DNA of 64,000 nucleotides from Paenibacillus sp. 1781tsa1 (GCF_024159265.1 NZ_JAMYWY010000001.1:6138001-6202000); one strand, 5' to 3'. Counted from the first letter of the stretch, positions 26,540-39,950 are shown. Program-made: numbers and translations. Notes: generated by a model not told the origin, from the letters alone.

Positions 26540-29332
26540 TCAACCTGTATTACGCAGCCCTGCAGCGATGCCATTGATGGTCAGCAACACTTCTCTGAGT
26601 AGTTCCGTATCGTCCTCACCACGTTCACGCATATCTCTGAGCTCGCTCAGAAGTTGAACCTGCATGTAGGACAATGGATCCACATAAGGGTTACGAAGAC
26701 GGATAGATTCTTGAATAACCGGTACATCATCCAGAATTTCAGCTTCTCCGGTAATTTTCAGGATTAGCTCTTTTGTAAGCTTGAATTCCGATTCAATTTG
26801 ACCGTATATGCGATCCCGTGCTTCCTTGTTGGAAGTCATGGCTGAGTACTCTTTGGCAATCACCAGATCTGCCTTGGCTACAGCCATCTGAACCGTATCA
26901 ATCAGCGTGCGGAAGAATGGGAAGCTTGCATACATTTCTTTCAGGACAACCAGATTTTCCTCTTTATCCTGATAGAAACTTTGCAGCCCTGTTCCTGCCG
27001 CATACCATGCCGGAAGCAGATAACGACTTTGCGTCCATGCAAATACCCAAGGAATTGCTCTCAGATCTTCGAACTTGTCGCTACCTTTCCGTTTGGACGG
27101 TCGCGAACCAATATTCAGTTCACCCACCTCTGGAAGCGGTGTGGATTCCTTGAAGAAGGTAAAGAAGTCCGGATCACGGAAAATCAAATCCTGATATTTC
27201 GTCAAAGATACTTGTGAAATATCTTTGATGATGCTGTCCCAATGACGCTCGGATTCTGATTCTTGCGGCTCAAGACCATTCAGTGCTGCTGTAATCAGTG
27301 CAGAAGTTGCCTGCTCCAGACTACGGTATGCAATTCCCTGAAGGGAGTAACGAGAAGAAATAACCTCTCCCTGCTCTGTAATCTTGATGCCTCCACCAAT
27401 GGTATGCGGTGGTTGAGCAAGAATACTGCGATTGAGTGGCATGCCGCCACGTCCAAGAGCTCCGCCACGTCCATGGAAGAACTTCAGCTTAACGCCGTGT
27501 TCATTACCTACAGCCGTGATCGCATTCATTGCTACACGCAGTTCCCAGTTGGCTGTAACCACTCCGCCATCCTTGTTACTGTCGGAATAACCTAGCATGA
27601 TTTCATGTAGTTCGTTCCGTCCTTTTACGCTTGCGCGGTATACAGGAAGGTTAAATAGCTTCTGCATAATGTCCGAAGCCGCATGAAGGTCATCAATCGT
27701 TTCAAACAGCGGTACCGCTTGAAGTGTAGATACAACCTCACCATTGTTTCCTTTGGTGAATAAGCCTACTTCCTTGGCAAATACCATAACCTCCAGCAAG
27801 TCACTTGCGCCCTGCGTCATACTGATCAGGTAACTTGTGATACAGCCGGTCCCAAATTCGTTCTGGGCACGCTTAATGGTACGGAAGACATCCAGACACT
27901 CTTTGGTTCCCTCCGTGTATTGGTGATAAGGAGAAGTAAGCGGACGCGGATCATCCAGCAAACGAGCAAGCAGATCGATTTTACCGTCTTCAGTCAGACG
28001 CGCATAATCTTCTACAATGTTCATTTTTGCCAAAATCTCCGACATCGCATTTTCATGTTCCTGACTGTGCTGACGCACATCCAATGCTGCAGTATGGAAA
28101 CCAAACAACTCGACTTGACGAATCATTTTGCGAATAGTTGTATCCGCTACGTAATCGGCAAAATGATGGCGCAGACTTCGATCAATAATCATCAGATCAT
28201 CAATCAAATCCTGAGCGCTATGATAACGGTCAGCCTGACCTAATTTGTTCTCATCCAGTACATTGTTCAACTTGGCAATCATATAGGCCAATTTGATGCG
28301 GTATGGCTCTTTTTCATTCCGCCAGATATCCACTTTTTTCAATGTAACAGAATTGCGGTCCTGCTCAATCGACTGCACCAGCTCATCCGATACATGGATG
28401 ATGTTCGTGCTGAAGCTGAGATGGCCCATAAGTTCAATCATAATCCGTTGGTATTCACGCAAAGCGAGCTTGCGTTGCATCAACAACGTCTGCCATGTTA
28501 CATCTGAAGTTACCGAAGGATTTCCATCCCGGTCTCCACCGATCCAGGAACCGAACCGCAAATACGTCGGCACATGCCAGTCATGGTCAGGATAAAATTT
28601 GTTCAGGCAGCGTTCCAGCTCCTGGTATACATCCGGAAGTACGTGGAACAACGTTTCATGAAAGTAGTACATCCCGTTCCGCACTTCATCGAGTACAGTC
28701 GGTTTGCGGTCGCGAAGTTCATCTGTCTGCCAGAGTGTAATAACCTCATTCAGCAGTTTCTCACGCAACTGTTCACGTTCACGTAACGTCAGCGTAGGAT
28801 TATCAAGTAGCATGACATCTTCGGATATCCGTTTGTGGATGTCCAGAATAACCCGGCGCATGGCTTCGGTTGGGTGAGCTGTCATAACGAGTTCAAGCGA
28901 CAAATCGTCGAGAATCTCTTCCACCTCTGTATGAGACAACCCACGTTCCTTAAGATCCTGTACTGCTTTCTCAATCGATCCTGGCTGCACAGCGTCCCCT
29001 GCAGAACGTTCATAATCCCGTTTACGCCGGATCCGATGGTTTTGTTCAGCAATATTAACTAATTGAAAATAAATAGCGAATGCCCGAATAACCTGATGAC
29101 GATTGTCCGAGTCTAATTCCTGGATCATCGTTTTGAACTCTGCATAGAGTTCTGGCAGAAATTCTGCACGCAACGATTTGCTCGTTTCCCGAATCTTCTC
29201 AACGATATCTAGAAGCTCCGTGCCGCCTTGATGGACAAGAACTTCTCCGAGTATATTGCCCAGGAACCGCACGTCTCGCCGAAGCAGGTTGTTGGATTGG
29301 CTTTTGCTGGCGGTTACCATAGTTTCAGTCAT
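26540..29332 (-). CDS. ppc: Phosphoenolpyruvate carboxylase
   Basis: The product is 930 residues from the ATG at 29332, which has GGGAGGATAAGC upstream; a longer frame to 29398 has no such site. It carboxylates phosphoenolpyruvate to oxaloacetate, replenishing the TCA cycle. The catalytic His153 sits in TAHPTEAMRR. The second signature GYSDSNKDGG and the FHGRGGALGRGG loop are intact, and the C-terminus ends in RNTG as in the family. It is monocistronic with its own terminator. Many Bacillaceae use pyruvate carboxylase instead; Ppc is common in Paenibacillus. Confidence 0.97.
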   Translation of the reverse strand: MTETMVTASKSQSNNLLRRDVRFLGNILGEVLVHQGGTELLDIVEKIRETSKSLRAEFLPELYAEFKTMIQELDSDNRHQVIRAFAIYFQLVNIAEQNHRIRRKRDYERSAGDAVQPGSIEKAVQDLKERGLSHTEVEEILDDLSLELVMTAHPTEAMRRVILDIHKRISEDVMLLDNPTLTLREREQLREKLLNEVITLWQTDELRDRKPTVLDEVRNGMYYFHETLFHVLPDVYQELERCLNKFYPDHDWHVPTYLRFGSWIGGDRDGNPSVTSDVTWQTLLMQRKLALREYQRIMIELMGHLSFSTNIIHVSDELVQSIEQDRNSVTLKKVDIWRNEKEPYRIKLAYMIAKLNNVLDENKLGQADRYHSAQDLIDDLMIIDRSLRHHFADYVADTTIRKMIRQVELFGFHTAALDVRQHSQEHENAMSEILAKMNIVEDYARLTEDGKIDLLARLLDDPRPLTSPYHQYTEGTKECLDVFRTIKRAQNEFGTGCITSYLISMTQGASDLLEVMVFAKEVGLFTKGNNGEVVSTLQAVPLFETIDDLHAASDIMQKLFNLPVYRASVKGRNELHEIMLGYSDSNKDGGVVTANWELRVAMNAITAVGNEHGVKLKFFHGRGGALGRGGMPLNRSILAQPPHTIGGGIKITEQGEVISSRYSLQGIAYRSLEQATSALITAALNGLEPQESESERHWDSIIKDISQVSLTKYQDLIFRDPDFFTFFKESTPLPEVGELNIGSRPSKRKGSDKFEDLRAIPWVFAWTQSRYLLPAWYAAGTGLQSFYQDKEENLVVLKEMYASFPFFRTLIDTVQMAVAKADLVIAKEYSAMTSNKEARDRIYGQIESEFKLTKELILKITGEAEILDDVPVIQESIRLRNPYVDPLSYMQVQLLSELRDMRERGEDDTELLREVLLTINGIAAGLRNTG

Positions 29333-29398
29333 GCTTATCCTCCCATCTGATCGTTCCATTCGTACACGCAAATTTGACACCTTCATAACATCATACAA

Positions 29399-29890
29399 TA
29401 AAATGGTACGAAAATCTTTATTTTTCTACTAGAAAAAATGGGGATTATCCCCGATTTACAGCACAAAAACACGCTTTTTTATTCATTTTCTTGTTCTGCT
29501 TCAATTAATGGTCATATGCTGCCGCATGATACCTTTTTCACATACTTTAGATAAATCTAATGTCTCATACCTATACTTAAAAACTCATAAATATACAGTT
29601 AATTTAGACATGAGTATCCGTACATGATTATTAGGTAAAACCGCATAATTGTATTATTTGAAGCCAGATGTCATACAAAGAAACATGACCGGCAAAGCAA
29701 GCTTTTGTATACTTTACCACAGTGACGCAATAAATTAAAGATGTAAATATAATTTTCTTCACATTACAGTCTGCTTTTTAGAAAAGTTTCTTATGTATGA
29801 TTCCTAACATACTGTAATCAAGGCATAACTTTACAGACCATCCCTACATAATTTTCTTATCCTCTTGGGCAGATTAATTTATAGCTCTAA
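29399..29890. other. Divergent region between ppc and the WGxxGxxG gene
   Basis: About 490 AT-rich bases without a convincing gene. The perfect palindrome GGGGAT-T-ATCCCC (29440-29452) lies 108 bases upstream of the ppc start and is a candidate operator. No clear sigma-A promoter was identified for either gene. Confidence 0.4.
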
Positions 29891-29912
29891 AAAAAAGGAG
29901 GACTCAAATCTA

Positions 29913-30254
29913 ATGAAAAAAGCTACAACGATTATTGCTTCTGTGCTTCTCGTCGCTTCTATAGCTGGTCCTGCTGCTGCTGCTGATAATCACATGACCA
30001 AAGGAATGGACACCAACGGTTCACGTGTCCAGTCTTATCAGGACAGCAACTACATGAATCGTACAAATACCAACATGAACATGAACATGGACGGGAACTA
30101 CCGCAACAATGGTGACTATCGTACCAACAGTGTTCGTGCTAACGCCGCAACAACCGATCGGGATAATGGCATGGATTGGGGCTGGCTCGGTCTGCTAGGA
30201 CTCCTTGGTTTAGCGGGCATGCGTAGAAGAGTGACCGATCACAACGAGCGCTAA
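29913..30254 (+). CDS. Small exported protein with WGxxGxxG C-terminal motif
   Basis: The product is 113 residues from the ATG at 29913 with a strong AAAGGAGGAC site. A Sec signal peptide (residues 1-24, ending AAAA-DNH) is followed by a low-complexity Asn/Met/Thr/Asp-rich segment with NMNMNMD, and a C-terminal WGWLGLLGLLGLAGMRRR that reads as a glycine-rich hydrophobic helix with a basic tail. This matches the WGxxGxxG small-protein pattern found in Paenibacillus and cyanobacteria, a layout resembling protein-sorting tails. Function is unknown. It has its own terminator and stands alone. Confidence 0.8.
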   Translation: MKKATTIIASVLLVASIAGPAAAADNHMTKGMDTNGSRVQSYQDSNYMNRTNTNMNMNMDGNYRNNGDYRTNSVRANAATTDRDNGMDWGWLGLLGLLGLAGMRRRVTDHNER

Positions 30255-30316
30255 TTGGGCCAAATCACATTACTTTAGCTGATGCCTCTAAAAGCATCTT
30301 CTTCCCAAAGAGTAAA

Positions 30317-30372
30317 CAAAAGAGCCAAGACCCCCTCATTTAGCTTACAGAGGGGCGTCTTGGCTCTTTTTA
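30317..30372 (+). terminator. Terminator of the WGxxGxxG gene
   Basis: A long stem AAAAGAGCCAAGAC.CCCTC paired with GAGGGGCGTCTTGGCTCTTTT is followed by further T; A-runs on the other side make it usable from both directions. Confidence 0.9.
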
Positions 30373-30423
30373 ATCCTATAAAGCTACATAATATAACTGC
30401 TACTTCCCGCATAGAAAAACAAA

Positions 30424-30453
30424 TAAAAAACTCCCCACATGTGCGGAGAGTTT
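30424..30453 (-). terminator. Terminator of the rRNA-tRNA operon
   Basis: AAACTC-TCC ... GGG-GAGTTT stem (8-9 bp) followed by TTTTTTATTTG on the minus strand, 17 bases beyond the last tRNA. Confidence 0.88.
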
Positions 30454-30469
30454 CTTATTAAATAATGTA

Positions 30470-30540
30470 AGCGGGTGATGGGAATCGAACCCACGCTATT
30501 AGCTTGGAAGGCTAAAGTTCTACCATTGAACTACACCCGC
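30470..30540 (-). tRNA. tRNA-Gly (anticodon TCC)
   Basis: The cloverleaf is readable: acceptor GCGGGTG/CACCCGC and anticodon loop CTTCCAA. CCA is not encoded. It is the last tRNA of the operon. Confidence 0.96.
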
Positions 30541-30550
30541 ATAACAACAA

Positions 30551-30624
30551 TCGGGATGACACGATTTGAACATGCGACCCCCTGGTCCCAAACCAGGTGC
30601 TCTACCAAGCTGAGCTACATCCCG
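30551..30624 (-). tRNA. tRNA-Pro (anticodon TGG)
   Basis: Acceptor CGGGATG/CATCCCG; anticodon loop TTTGGGA between CCTGG and CCAGG. CCA not encoded. Confidence 0.96.
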
Positions 30625-30639
30625 ATACTAAAAAAATAA

Positions 30640-30716
30640 TGGCGCGCCCTGAGAGATTCGAACTCCCGGCCTTTTGATTCGTAGTCAAACGCTCTATCCA
30701 GCTGAGCTAAGGGCGC
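30640..30716 (-). tRNA. tRNA-Arg (anticodon ACG)
   Basis: Acceptor GCGCCCT/AGGGCGC with encoded CCA; anticodon loop CTACGAA between TTTGA and TCAAA. A34 would need conversion to inosine. Confidence 0.96.
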
Positions 30717-30722
30717 AAATAT

Positions 30723-30797
30723 TGGAGCGGAAGACGGGAATCGAACCCGCGACCCTCGCCTTGGCAAGGCGATGCTCTACCGCTGAGCCACTTCCGC
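30723..30797 (-). tRNA. tRNA-Gly (anticodon GCC)
   Basis: Acceptor GCGGAAG/CTTCCGC with encoded TCCA; anticodon loop TTGCCAA. Confidence 0.96.
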
Positions 30798-30807
30798 AAA
30801 TAAAGGA

Positions 30808-30888
30808 TGCGCGTGGAGGGACTTGAACCCCCACGTCAAAGACGCTAGATCCTAAGTCTAGTGCGTCTGCCAATTCCGCCACACGCGC
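30808..30888 (-). tRNA. tRNA-Leu (anticodon TAG)
   Basis: Acceptor GCGCGTG/CACGCGC; anticodon loop CTTAGGA between CTAGA-type arms. The variable arm is on the short side for Leu. CCA not encoded. Confidence 0.95.
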
Positions 30889-30894
30889 ATATAA

Positions 30895-30970
30895 TGGTGA
30901 GTCATGAAGGGCTCGAACCTTCGACACCCTGATTAAAAGTCAGGTGCTCTACCAACTGAGCTAATGACTC
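30895..30970 (-). tRNA. tRNA-Lys (anticodon TTT)
   Basis: Acceptor GAGTCAT/ATGACTC with encoded ACCA; anticodon loop CTTTTAA. Confidence 0.96.
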
Positions 30971-30976
30971 ATAAAA

Positions 30977-31051
30977 TGGCTGGGGATATAGGATTTGAAC
31001 CTATGCATGACGGAGTCAAAGTCCGTTGCCTTACCGCTTGGCTAATCCCCA
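30977..31051 (-). tRNA. tRNA-Gln (anticodon TTG)
   Basis: Acceptor TGGGGAT/ATCCCCA with encoded GCCA; anticodon loop CTTTGAC between ACGGA and TCCGT. Confidence 0.96.
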
Positions 31052-31061
31052 ATAAATTATA

Positions 31062-31137
31062 TGGTGGAGGCTGAGGGGATCGAACCCCCGACCCTCTGCT
31101 TGTAAGGCAGATGCTCTCCCAGCTGAGCTAAGCCTCC
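31062..31137 (-). tRNA. tRNA-Val (anticodon TAC)
   Basis: Acceptor GGAGGCT/AGCCTCC with encoded ACCA; anticodon loop CTTACAA between TCTGC and GCAGA. Confidence 0.96.
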
Positions 31138-31144
31138 ATCTATA

Positions 31145-31216
31145 TGACCCGTAGGGGATTCGAACCCCTGTTACCTCCGTGAAAGGGAGGTGTCTTAACC
31201 CCTTGACCAACGGGCC
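31145..31216 (-). tRNA. tRNA-Glu (anticodon TTC)
   Basis: Acceptor GGCCCGT/ACGGGTC with a G-T pair; anticodon loop CTTTCAC between CCTCC and GGAGG. CCA not encoded. Confidence 0.95.
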
Positions 31217-31226
31217 CCATTTCCAA

Positions 31227-31299
31227 AGCTCTCAACCGGGATCGAACCGGTGACCTCATCCTTACCATGGATGCACTCTACCTACTGAGCTATGAGAGC
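31227..31299 (-). tRNA. tRNA-Thr (anticodon GGT)
   Basis: Acceptor GCTCTCA/TGAGAGC; anticodon loop ATGGTAA between CATCC and GGATG. CCA not encoded. Confidence 0.95.
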
Positions 31300-31302
31300 A
31301 AA

Positions 31303-31378
31303 TGGCTCCCCGAACAGGGCTCGAACCTGTGACAACTCGATTAACAGTCGAGTGCTCTACCAACTGAGCTATCAGGGA
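31303..31378 (-). tRNA. tRNA-Asn (anticodon GTT)
   Basis: Acceptor TCCCTGA with TCGGGGA-type 3' arm and encoded GCCA; anticodon loop CTGTTAA. First of the eleven tRNAs after the distal 5S. Confidence 0.95.
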
Positions 31379-31385
31379 ATAATAT

Positions 31386-31404
31386 GCATTTGCAGGGCAA
31401 ATGC
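31386..31404 (-). other. Hairpin between distal 5S and tRNA-Asn
   Basis: A perfect 8-bp stem GCATTTGC/GCAAATGC with a 3-base loop, without a clear T-run. It is more likely a processing signal than a terminator. Confidence 0.5.
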
Positions 31405-31462
31405 AATTCATCGTACAACGTCCACATGCAGAGCCTGTTTTCTATGTATGATGAAAGAGTTC

Positions 31463-31579
31463 GCTTGGCGGCGTCCTACTCTCCCAGGACCCTGCGGTCC
31501 AAGTACCATCGGCGCTAGAGGGCTTAACGGTCGTGTTCGGGATGGGTACGTGTGGAACCCCTCCGCCATCGCCACCAAA
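31463..31579 (-). rRNA. rrf: 5S ribosomal RNA (distal copy)
   Basis: The minus strand reads TTTGGTGGCGATGGCGGAGG to GACGCCGCCAAGC with the internal CCCATCCCGAACACG box, the standard 5S. It is in the normal place after 23S. It differs from the other 5S in this window at about eight positions by eye. Confidence 0.95.
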
Positions 31580-31617
31580 CGCATAGCTGTGCTTACATTT
31601 CAGAGTGTTGTTCTCTG

Positions 31618-34767
<3,150 letters not shown>

Positions 34768-34793
34768 CAAAGAACAAACTTGTAAATCATTTT

Positions 34794-34869
34794 TGGTGGA
34801 GCCAAGCGGGATCGAACCGCTGACCTCCTGCTTGCAAGGCAGGCGCTCTCCCAGCTGAGCTATGGCCCC
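34794..34869 (-). tRNA. tRNA-Ala (anticodon TGC)
   Basis: Acceptor GGGGCCA with TGGCTCC and encoded ACCA; anticodon loop TTGCAAG-type. It lies in the 16S-23S spacer after tRNA-Ile. Confidence 0.96.
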
Positions 34870-34891
34870 ATATGAAATTTAAAGATATAGA

Positions 34892-34968
34892 TGGTGGGCC
34901 CTGGTGGACTCGAACCACCGGCCTCACCCTTATCAGAGGTGCGCTCTAACCAACTGAGCTAAGGGCCC
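34892..34968 (-). tRNA. tRNA-Ile (anticodon GAT)
   Basis: Acceptor GGGCCCT/AGGGCCC with encoded ACCA; anticodon loop CTGATAA. It lies in the spacer between the proximal 5S and tRNA-Ala. Confidence 0.96.
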
Positions 34969-35004
34969 ACATTATATATACTATTTGAACCCAAAATGGG
35001 TTAC

Positions 35005-35121
35005 GCTTGGCGGCGTTCTACTCTCCCAGGACCCTGCGGTCCAAGTACCATTGACGCTGAAGGGCTTAACGGTCGTGTTCGGGATGGGAACGTGTGGAAC
35101 CCCTTCGCTATCGCCACCAAA
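35005..35121 (-). rRNA. rrf: 5S ribosomal RNA (proximal copy, between 16S and tRNA-Ile)
   Basis: A full-length 5S with the same ends and internal boxes as the distal copy but about eight substitutions, several of them paired changes that keep helices. It sits outside the 16S processing stem and ahead of tRNA-Ile, so it is transcribed as part of the operon in an unusual position. Confidence 0.95.
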
Positions 35122-35144
35122 CGTTTGAGAGTTTGAGCTCTCAA

Positions 35145-36921
<1,777 letters not shown>

Positions 36922-36988
36922 TTCAAAGATCAAACATTCAATTTAGTGCTGTTTTTCATGTTGTCGTCGTTTCAGCGGCGACTTTTAT

Positions 36989-37017
36989 AATATATCATGT
37001 TGAAGTTCTCTTTGCAA
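36989..37017 (-). promoter_or_regulatory. rRNA operon promoter
   Basis: TTGCAA (37012-37017), 17 bases, TATATT (36989-36994), about 210 bases ahead of 16S. A boxA-like GATCTTTGAAAACT lies downstream in the leader. Confidence 0.85.
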
Positions 37018-37256
37018 GCATTATTTTTCGATTATTTTCAATCGCTTCATTTTCATGCTTGTTTTGGTGAACCGCTCCTAAAAAAGGAACGAAAATTAAT
37101 TTACCATATGAACTTAGAAAGGTCAACCCTTTTTCGACAAAAAGTATGAACCCCTCAATAATTTCACATTTTCATGGTTCAGAGGCACAGCACCCACTAT
37201 GAAGAGCTGCACCTCACTTCCACTACTGTAAATCGAATATATGACCAGCTTCAGCA
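37018..37256. other. Upstream of rRNA promoter
   Basis: These 239 bases have no gene. A 10-bp hairpin with two G-T pairs (37182-37191 with 37206-37215) follows the small hypothetical gene but lacks a T-run. Confidence 0.4.
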
Positions 37257-37487
37257 CTAAGGCTTCGACTTTTTCAGCTTCCCACCTCTTGCATACTTGG
37301 ACAACTCTTTTGGCGGGGCAAAGCGCGCATACATGCGGAACACAGTCTTATATCGGCTCGCGATAGCATATTTGATCTCTTGGTCAAGACGATTATCACT
37401 CAGATCGAACAGCATTTCATCTAATTCTTTACGCAGCACATAGTCTAGTTCTTTGCATTCCTTCTCGTTAAACAACATACCCAGCAT
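37257..37487 (-). CDS. Small conserved hypothetical protein
   Basis: The product is 76 residues from the ATG at 37487, which has AAAAGGAGAAC upstream; the longer in-frame reading to 37637 has no ribosome site and overlaps nothing useful. It is helical and charged (NEKECKELDYVLRKELDEML, then DLSDNRLDQEIKYAIASRYK) with a basic tail GGKLKKSKP. There is no signal peptide or membrane segment. I do not recognise a named family; it resembles short hypothetical proteins of Bacillales. It lies between spoIIM and the rRNA operon on the same strand. Confidence 0.75.
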   Translation of the reverse strand: MLGMLFNEKECKELDYVLRKELDEMLFDLSDNRLDQEIKYAIASRYKTVFRMYARFAPPKELSKYARGGKLKKSKP

Positions 37488-37641
37488 TAGAGTTCTCCTT
37501 TTTGTGCATAGCCTCTTTATCACACTTACACAAGTTCCATACAGCACCCCGTGCAATCGCTTTTTGTGAGTGCTGCTGGAACCCGTTTTATTGTTATGGT
37601 CAACTTTCTGAAAATTTATGAATGCCAACCATGACAAAATT

Positions 37642-38259
37642 TTATCCTCTCACCAGAGTATACGTAAGTGTGCTTTCGATGATTGCTGCAACAAGAAGCA
37701 AGATGACAACCCAGAAGGATGCCGTTAACGTCCTATTCATGAATGCTTTCCACCGGGTACCCAACGTGTTTCGTTTATCACTTCCAAGTTGTACAAGACT
37801 TTTAATAACCAGACCACCAAACTTCAGTCCGAATGCGCAAGCAATAATAATGACTGGAATCTCAATAATGCCATGCGGAAGCAAGCCTTTAACCACAATA
37901 TCATAGAAACTTGCGCCATAATTCATGGTGGTGTGCACTACAAATCCAAGGACCATCCCATTGATTAACAGGAAAATGACAGGCAGAATACCGAAGAATA
38001 TACCGGCATAGATAACAAGTACACTTTTGATGGCATTATTGAAAAAGATAAACAGGAAGAAGTTCCATTGCACATTGCCCCCCTGCTCCAGCCGTTCACT
38101 GACTTCCCGTAATCCTCCGATTTGATTCAACAACAGTTCTTCCAGTGGCCCTGTACTCACCCATCCTGCCCCTATTCCAACAGCAAACAATACCACGGAC
38201 CAGATTAATGCACTGCGGATGGAACCAAGATCTCTAAGAAATGTACTGAATTTTAACAT
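37642..38259 (-). CDS. Stage II sporulation protein M-like (SpoIIM/DUF95 family)
   Basis: The product (205 residues) has about five membrane helices. The family-typical FNNAIKSVLVIYAGIFFGI and LLPHGIIEIPVIIIA motifs are present. B. subtilis SpoIIM acts with SpoIID and SpoIIP in septal peptidoglycan thinning during engulfment, but DUF95 also includes non-sporulation members. AGGAGGTTATT lies before the ATG. Context among pdaB, kbaA and gerD supports a sporulation role. True orthology to spoIIM is uncertain because a canonical copy may exist elsewhere. Confidence 0.8.
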   Translation of the reverse strand: MLKFSTFLRDLGSIRSALIWSVVLFAVGIGAGWVSTGPLEELLLNQIGGLREVSERLEQGGNVQWNFFLFIFFNNAIKSVLVIYAGIFFGILPVIFLLINGMVLGFVVHTTMNYGASFYDIVVKGLLPHGIIEIPVIIIACAFGLKFGGLVIKSLVQLGSDKRNTLGTRWKAFMNRTLTASFWVVILLLVAAIIESTLTYTLVRG

Positions 38260-38306
38260 AATAACCTCCTGTAGAATCTAAAATGATGGACAAACAAGTT
38301 GCCGTT

Positions 38307-38335
38307 ACGAATAACTGGGGAGTACGAGCATACAT
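38307..38335 (+). promoter_or_regulatory. Possible SigE-type promoter of pdaB
   Basis: A CATACATT -10-like box (38328-38335) with GAATAA about 14-15 bases upstream resembles mother-cell SigE promoters. B. subtilis pdaB is sporulation-controlled. The match is partial. Confidence 0.4.
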
Positions 38336-38381
38336 TGGAGAGTAAACAAGCATTTCTTATGGGAGAGGGGCGCTTATTGAA

Positions 38382-39158
38382 ATGAACTCGTTCTATGTAT
38401 TTAGCGGCAAAAAGATTAAACGGTACCTGATTGTCCTCGTTGCTGCCATCTTTGCGATCGGTATTATTTATCTGGAGAGTGGCAATGTCTCCGTATTCTC
38501 GGAGGAAGCACCATCAGCCGTCTACAGCGTTCCAACCGAGAAGAAGGTAATTGCACTTACCTTTGACATTAGCTGGGGAGATAAACGGACAGAGCCGATT
38601 CTGAAAGTTCTTCAGGAGAATAAAGTGCAGAAGGCCACCTTTTTCCTTTCCTCCCCCTGGAGCAAGACACACCCCGAAATTGTTACTGCCATCAAAGAGG
38701 CAGGATATGAAATTGGCAGCCATGGTCACAGACATGAGAACTACAGCAGCCTGACCGAGGAAGAAATTCGCAAAGAAATTTCGACAGCTCATAGCATTTT
38801 AACCGATTTAACGGGAAAAGAACCGAAATTACTTCGTCTGCCCAATGGAGACTTTGACAAGCGTGTGCTTCAGGTCGCCAATAGTCTGAATTATCAGGTT
38901 GTTCAGTGGGATACCGACTCTTTGGATTGGAAAAACCCCGGAGTACAGACCATTGTTGATCGCGTAGTAAGCAAAGCACATCCAGGGGACATCGTACTGC
39001 TGCATGCAAGCGATTCTTCCAAACAAACTCATGAGGCACTTCCTGTCATTATCGACAAATTAAAAAATCAGGGCTATGAATTCGTAACTGTATCTGAATT
39101 GCTTAACCATTCCAGTGTGGAAGGTAAGGAAGTTCGTGATCAAGCCAGTGGTCAATAA
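38382..39158 (+). CDS. pdaB: Polysaccharide deacetylase family sporulation protein PdaB
   Basis: The product (258 residues) has an N-terminal membrane anchor (about residues 13-32) and a NodB-type deacetylase domain (about 55-245). The motif TFDISWGD replaces the classic TFDD, and LRLPNGDF replaces RPPYG, both features of the PdaB subgroup; SHGHRHENY and VLLHASD are intact. The initial residues MNSFYVFSGKKIKR resemble B. subtilis PdaB, which is needed for spore stability in late sporulation. It neighbours kbaA and gerD as in B. subtilis. Confidence 0.92.
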   Translation: MNSFYVFSGKKIKRYLIVLVAAIFAIGIIYLESGNVSVFSEEAPSAVYSVPTEKKVIALTFDISWGDKRTEPILKVLQENKVQKATFFLSSPWSKTHPEIVTAIKEAGYEIGSHGHRHENYSSLTEEEIRKEISTAHSILTDLTGKEPKLLRLPNGDFDKRVLQVANSLNYQVVQWDTDSLDWKNPGVQTIVDRVVSKAHPGDIVLLHASDSSKQTHEALPVIIDKLKNQGYEFVTVSELLNHSSVEGKEVRDQASGQ

Positions 39159-39204
39159 TTGGCAAATTGCTGGATCTAAAGCCTCTATACGAGCTTAAAA
39201 TTTG

Positions 39205-39232
39205 AAAAGAGCTAACCAGGTTAGCTCTTTTT
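39205..39232. terminator. Bidirectional terminator between pdaB and kbaA
   Basis: AAAAGAGCTAACC/GGTTAGCTCTTTTT (2-base loop) has A-run and T-run on both sides, serving both convergent genes. Confidence 0.92.
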
Positions 39233-39256
39233 GGTATGTTTTATACTAAACGAAAT

Positions 39257-39889
39257 TTATGCTCGACTTTCTTTCAGCTGTTCTGCCTTTCCACTTACGC
39301 TGTGCTTCGTTGATACATCCACAAGCCTGTGCAATATCAGCATTTGGTATGCATTACATAAGAGCAAGGGAACCACAATAAATATGGTTGCCGCATTCAC
39401 ATCAATACGCAGTACGCCAATCGTCTCAACTATGGTGACGGCAATCATGAAAAAGAGTGTAGGTACAAGCGCGGAGAGATGAGTCAGCTTTACTTTAACG
39501 TAAGCGGTAACAATTGCAGCTGCCAAAATAATGATACCCAATACAATATCCGACATACGCTCCCGGTCTCCGCCAACAAACAGGCGTAAAAACATCACGT
39601 CAAGCAGCGCTAGAACCGTTAGTACAATCTGCACGATCTGCCAACTACGCTTAGGAAATACACCTTTACCCATGTAATTCAATATCAGATATGCAAAGAA
39701 ACCCATTTGTGAATACACGCTGATCATAACCCCTGATCCAAATAGGATCAAAAGATACAGAAGAAAATCATTTAATCCATTTGTTTTCTCCCCGTTCACC
39801 AGCATCATAATCAATCCTGTACCTAATGCTCCCGCGGCCCCAATAAGCAAGGCTGTCCAAAACAGGAAAAACCATTTACGTAAATTCAA
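39257..39889 (-). CDS. kbaA: KinB-signalling pathway activation protein
   Basis: The product (210 residues) is an integral membrane protein with about six helices. The start is TTG (39889) with GGGGGTGG about seven bases upstream. The sequence opening NLRKWFFLFWTALLIGAAG and the position between gerD and pdaB agree with KbaA, which activates the sporulation kinase KinB in B. subtilis. The identification leans on length, membrane pattern and synteny. Confidence 0.85.
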   Translation of the reverse strand: MNLRKWFFLFWTALLIGAAGALGTGLIMMLVNGEKTNGLNDFLLYLLILFGSGVMISVYSQMGFFAYLILNYMGKGVFPKRSWQIVQIVLTVLALLDVMFLRLFVGGDRERMSDIVLGIIILAAAIVTAYVKVKLTHLSALVPTLFFMIAVTIVETIGVLRIDVNAATIFIVVPLLLCNAYQMLILHRLVDVSTKHSVSGKAEQLKESRA

Positions 39890-39950
39890 ATGTTTTCCAC
39901 CCCCGAGTGTTTATTTTACCAACCTTCTCAGCAAAAAACCATCATTGCTC

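Noticed and set aside
37182-37215. Hairpin after the 76-residue protein gene as a terminator
   Set aside because: The stem is good but no T-run follows on the minus strand, so termination is not supported.
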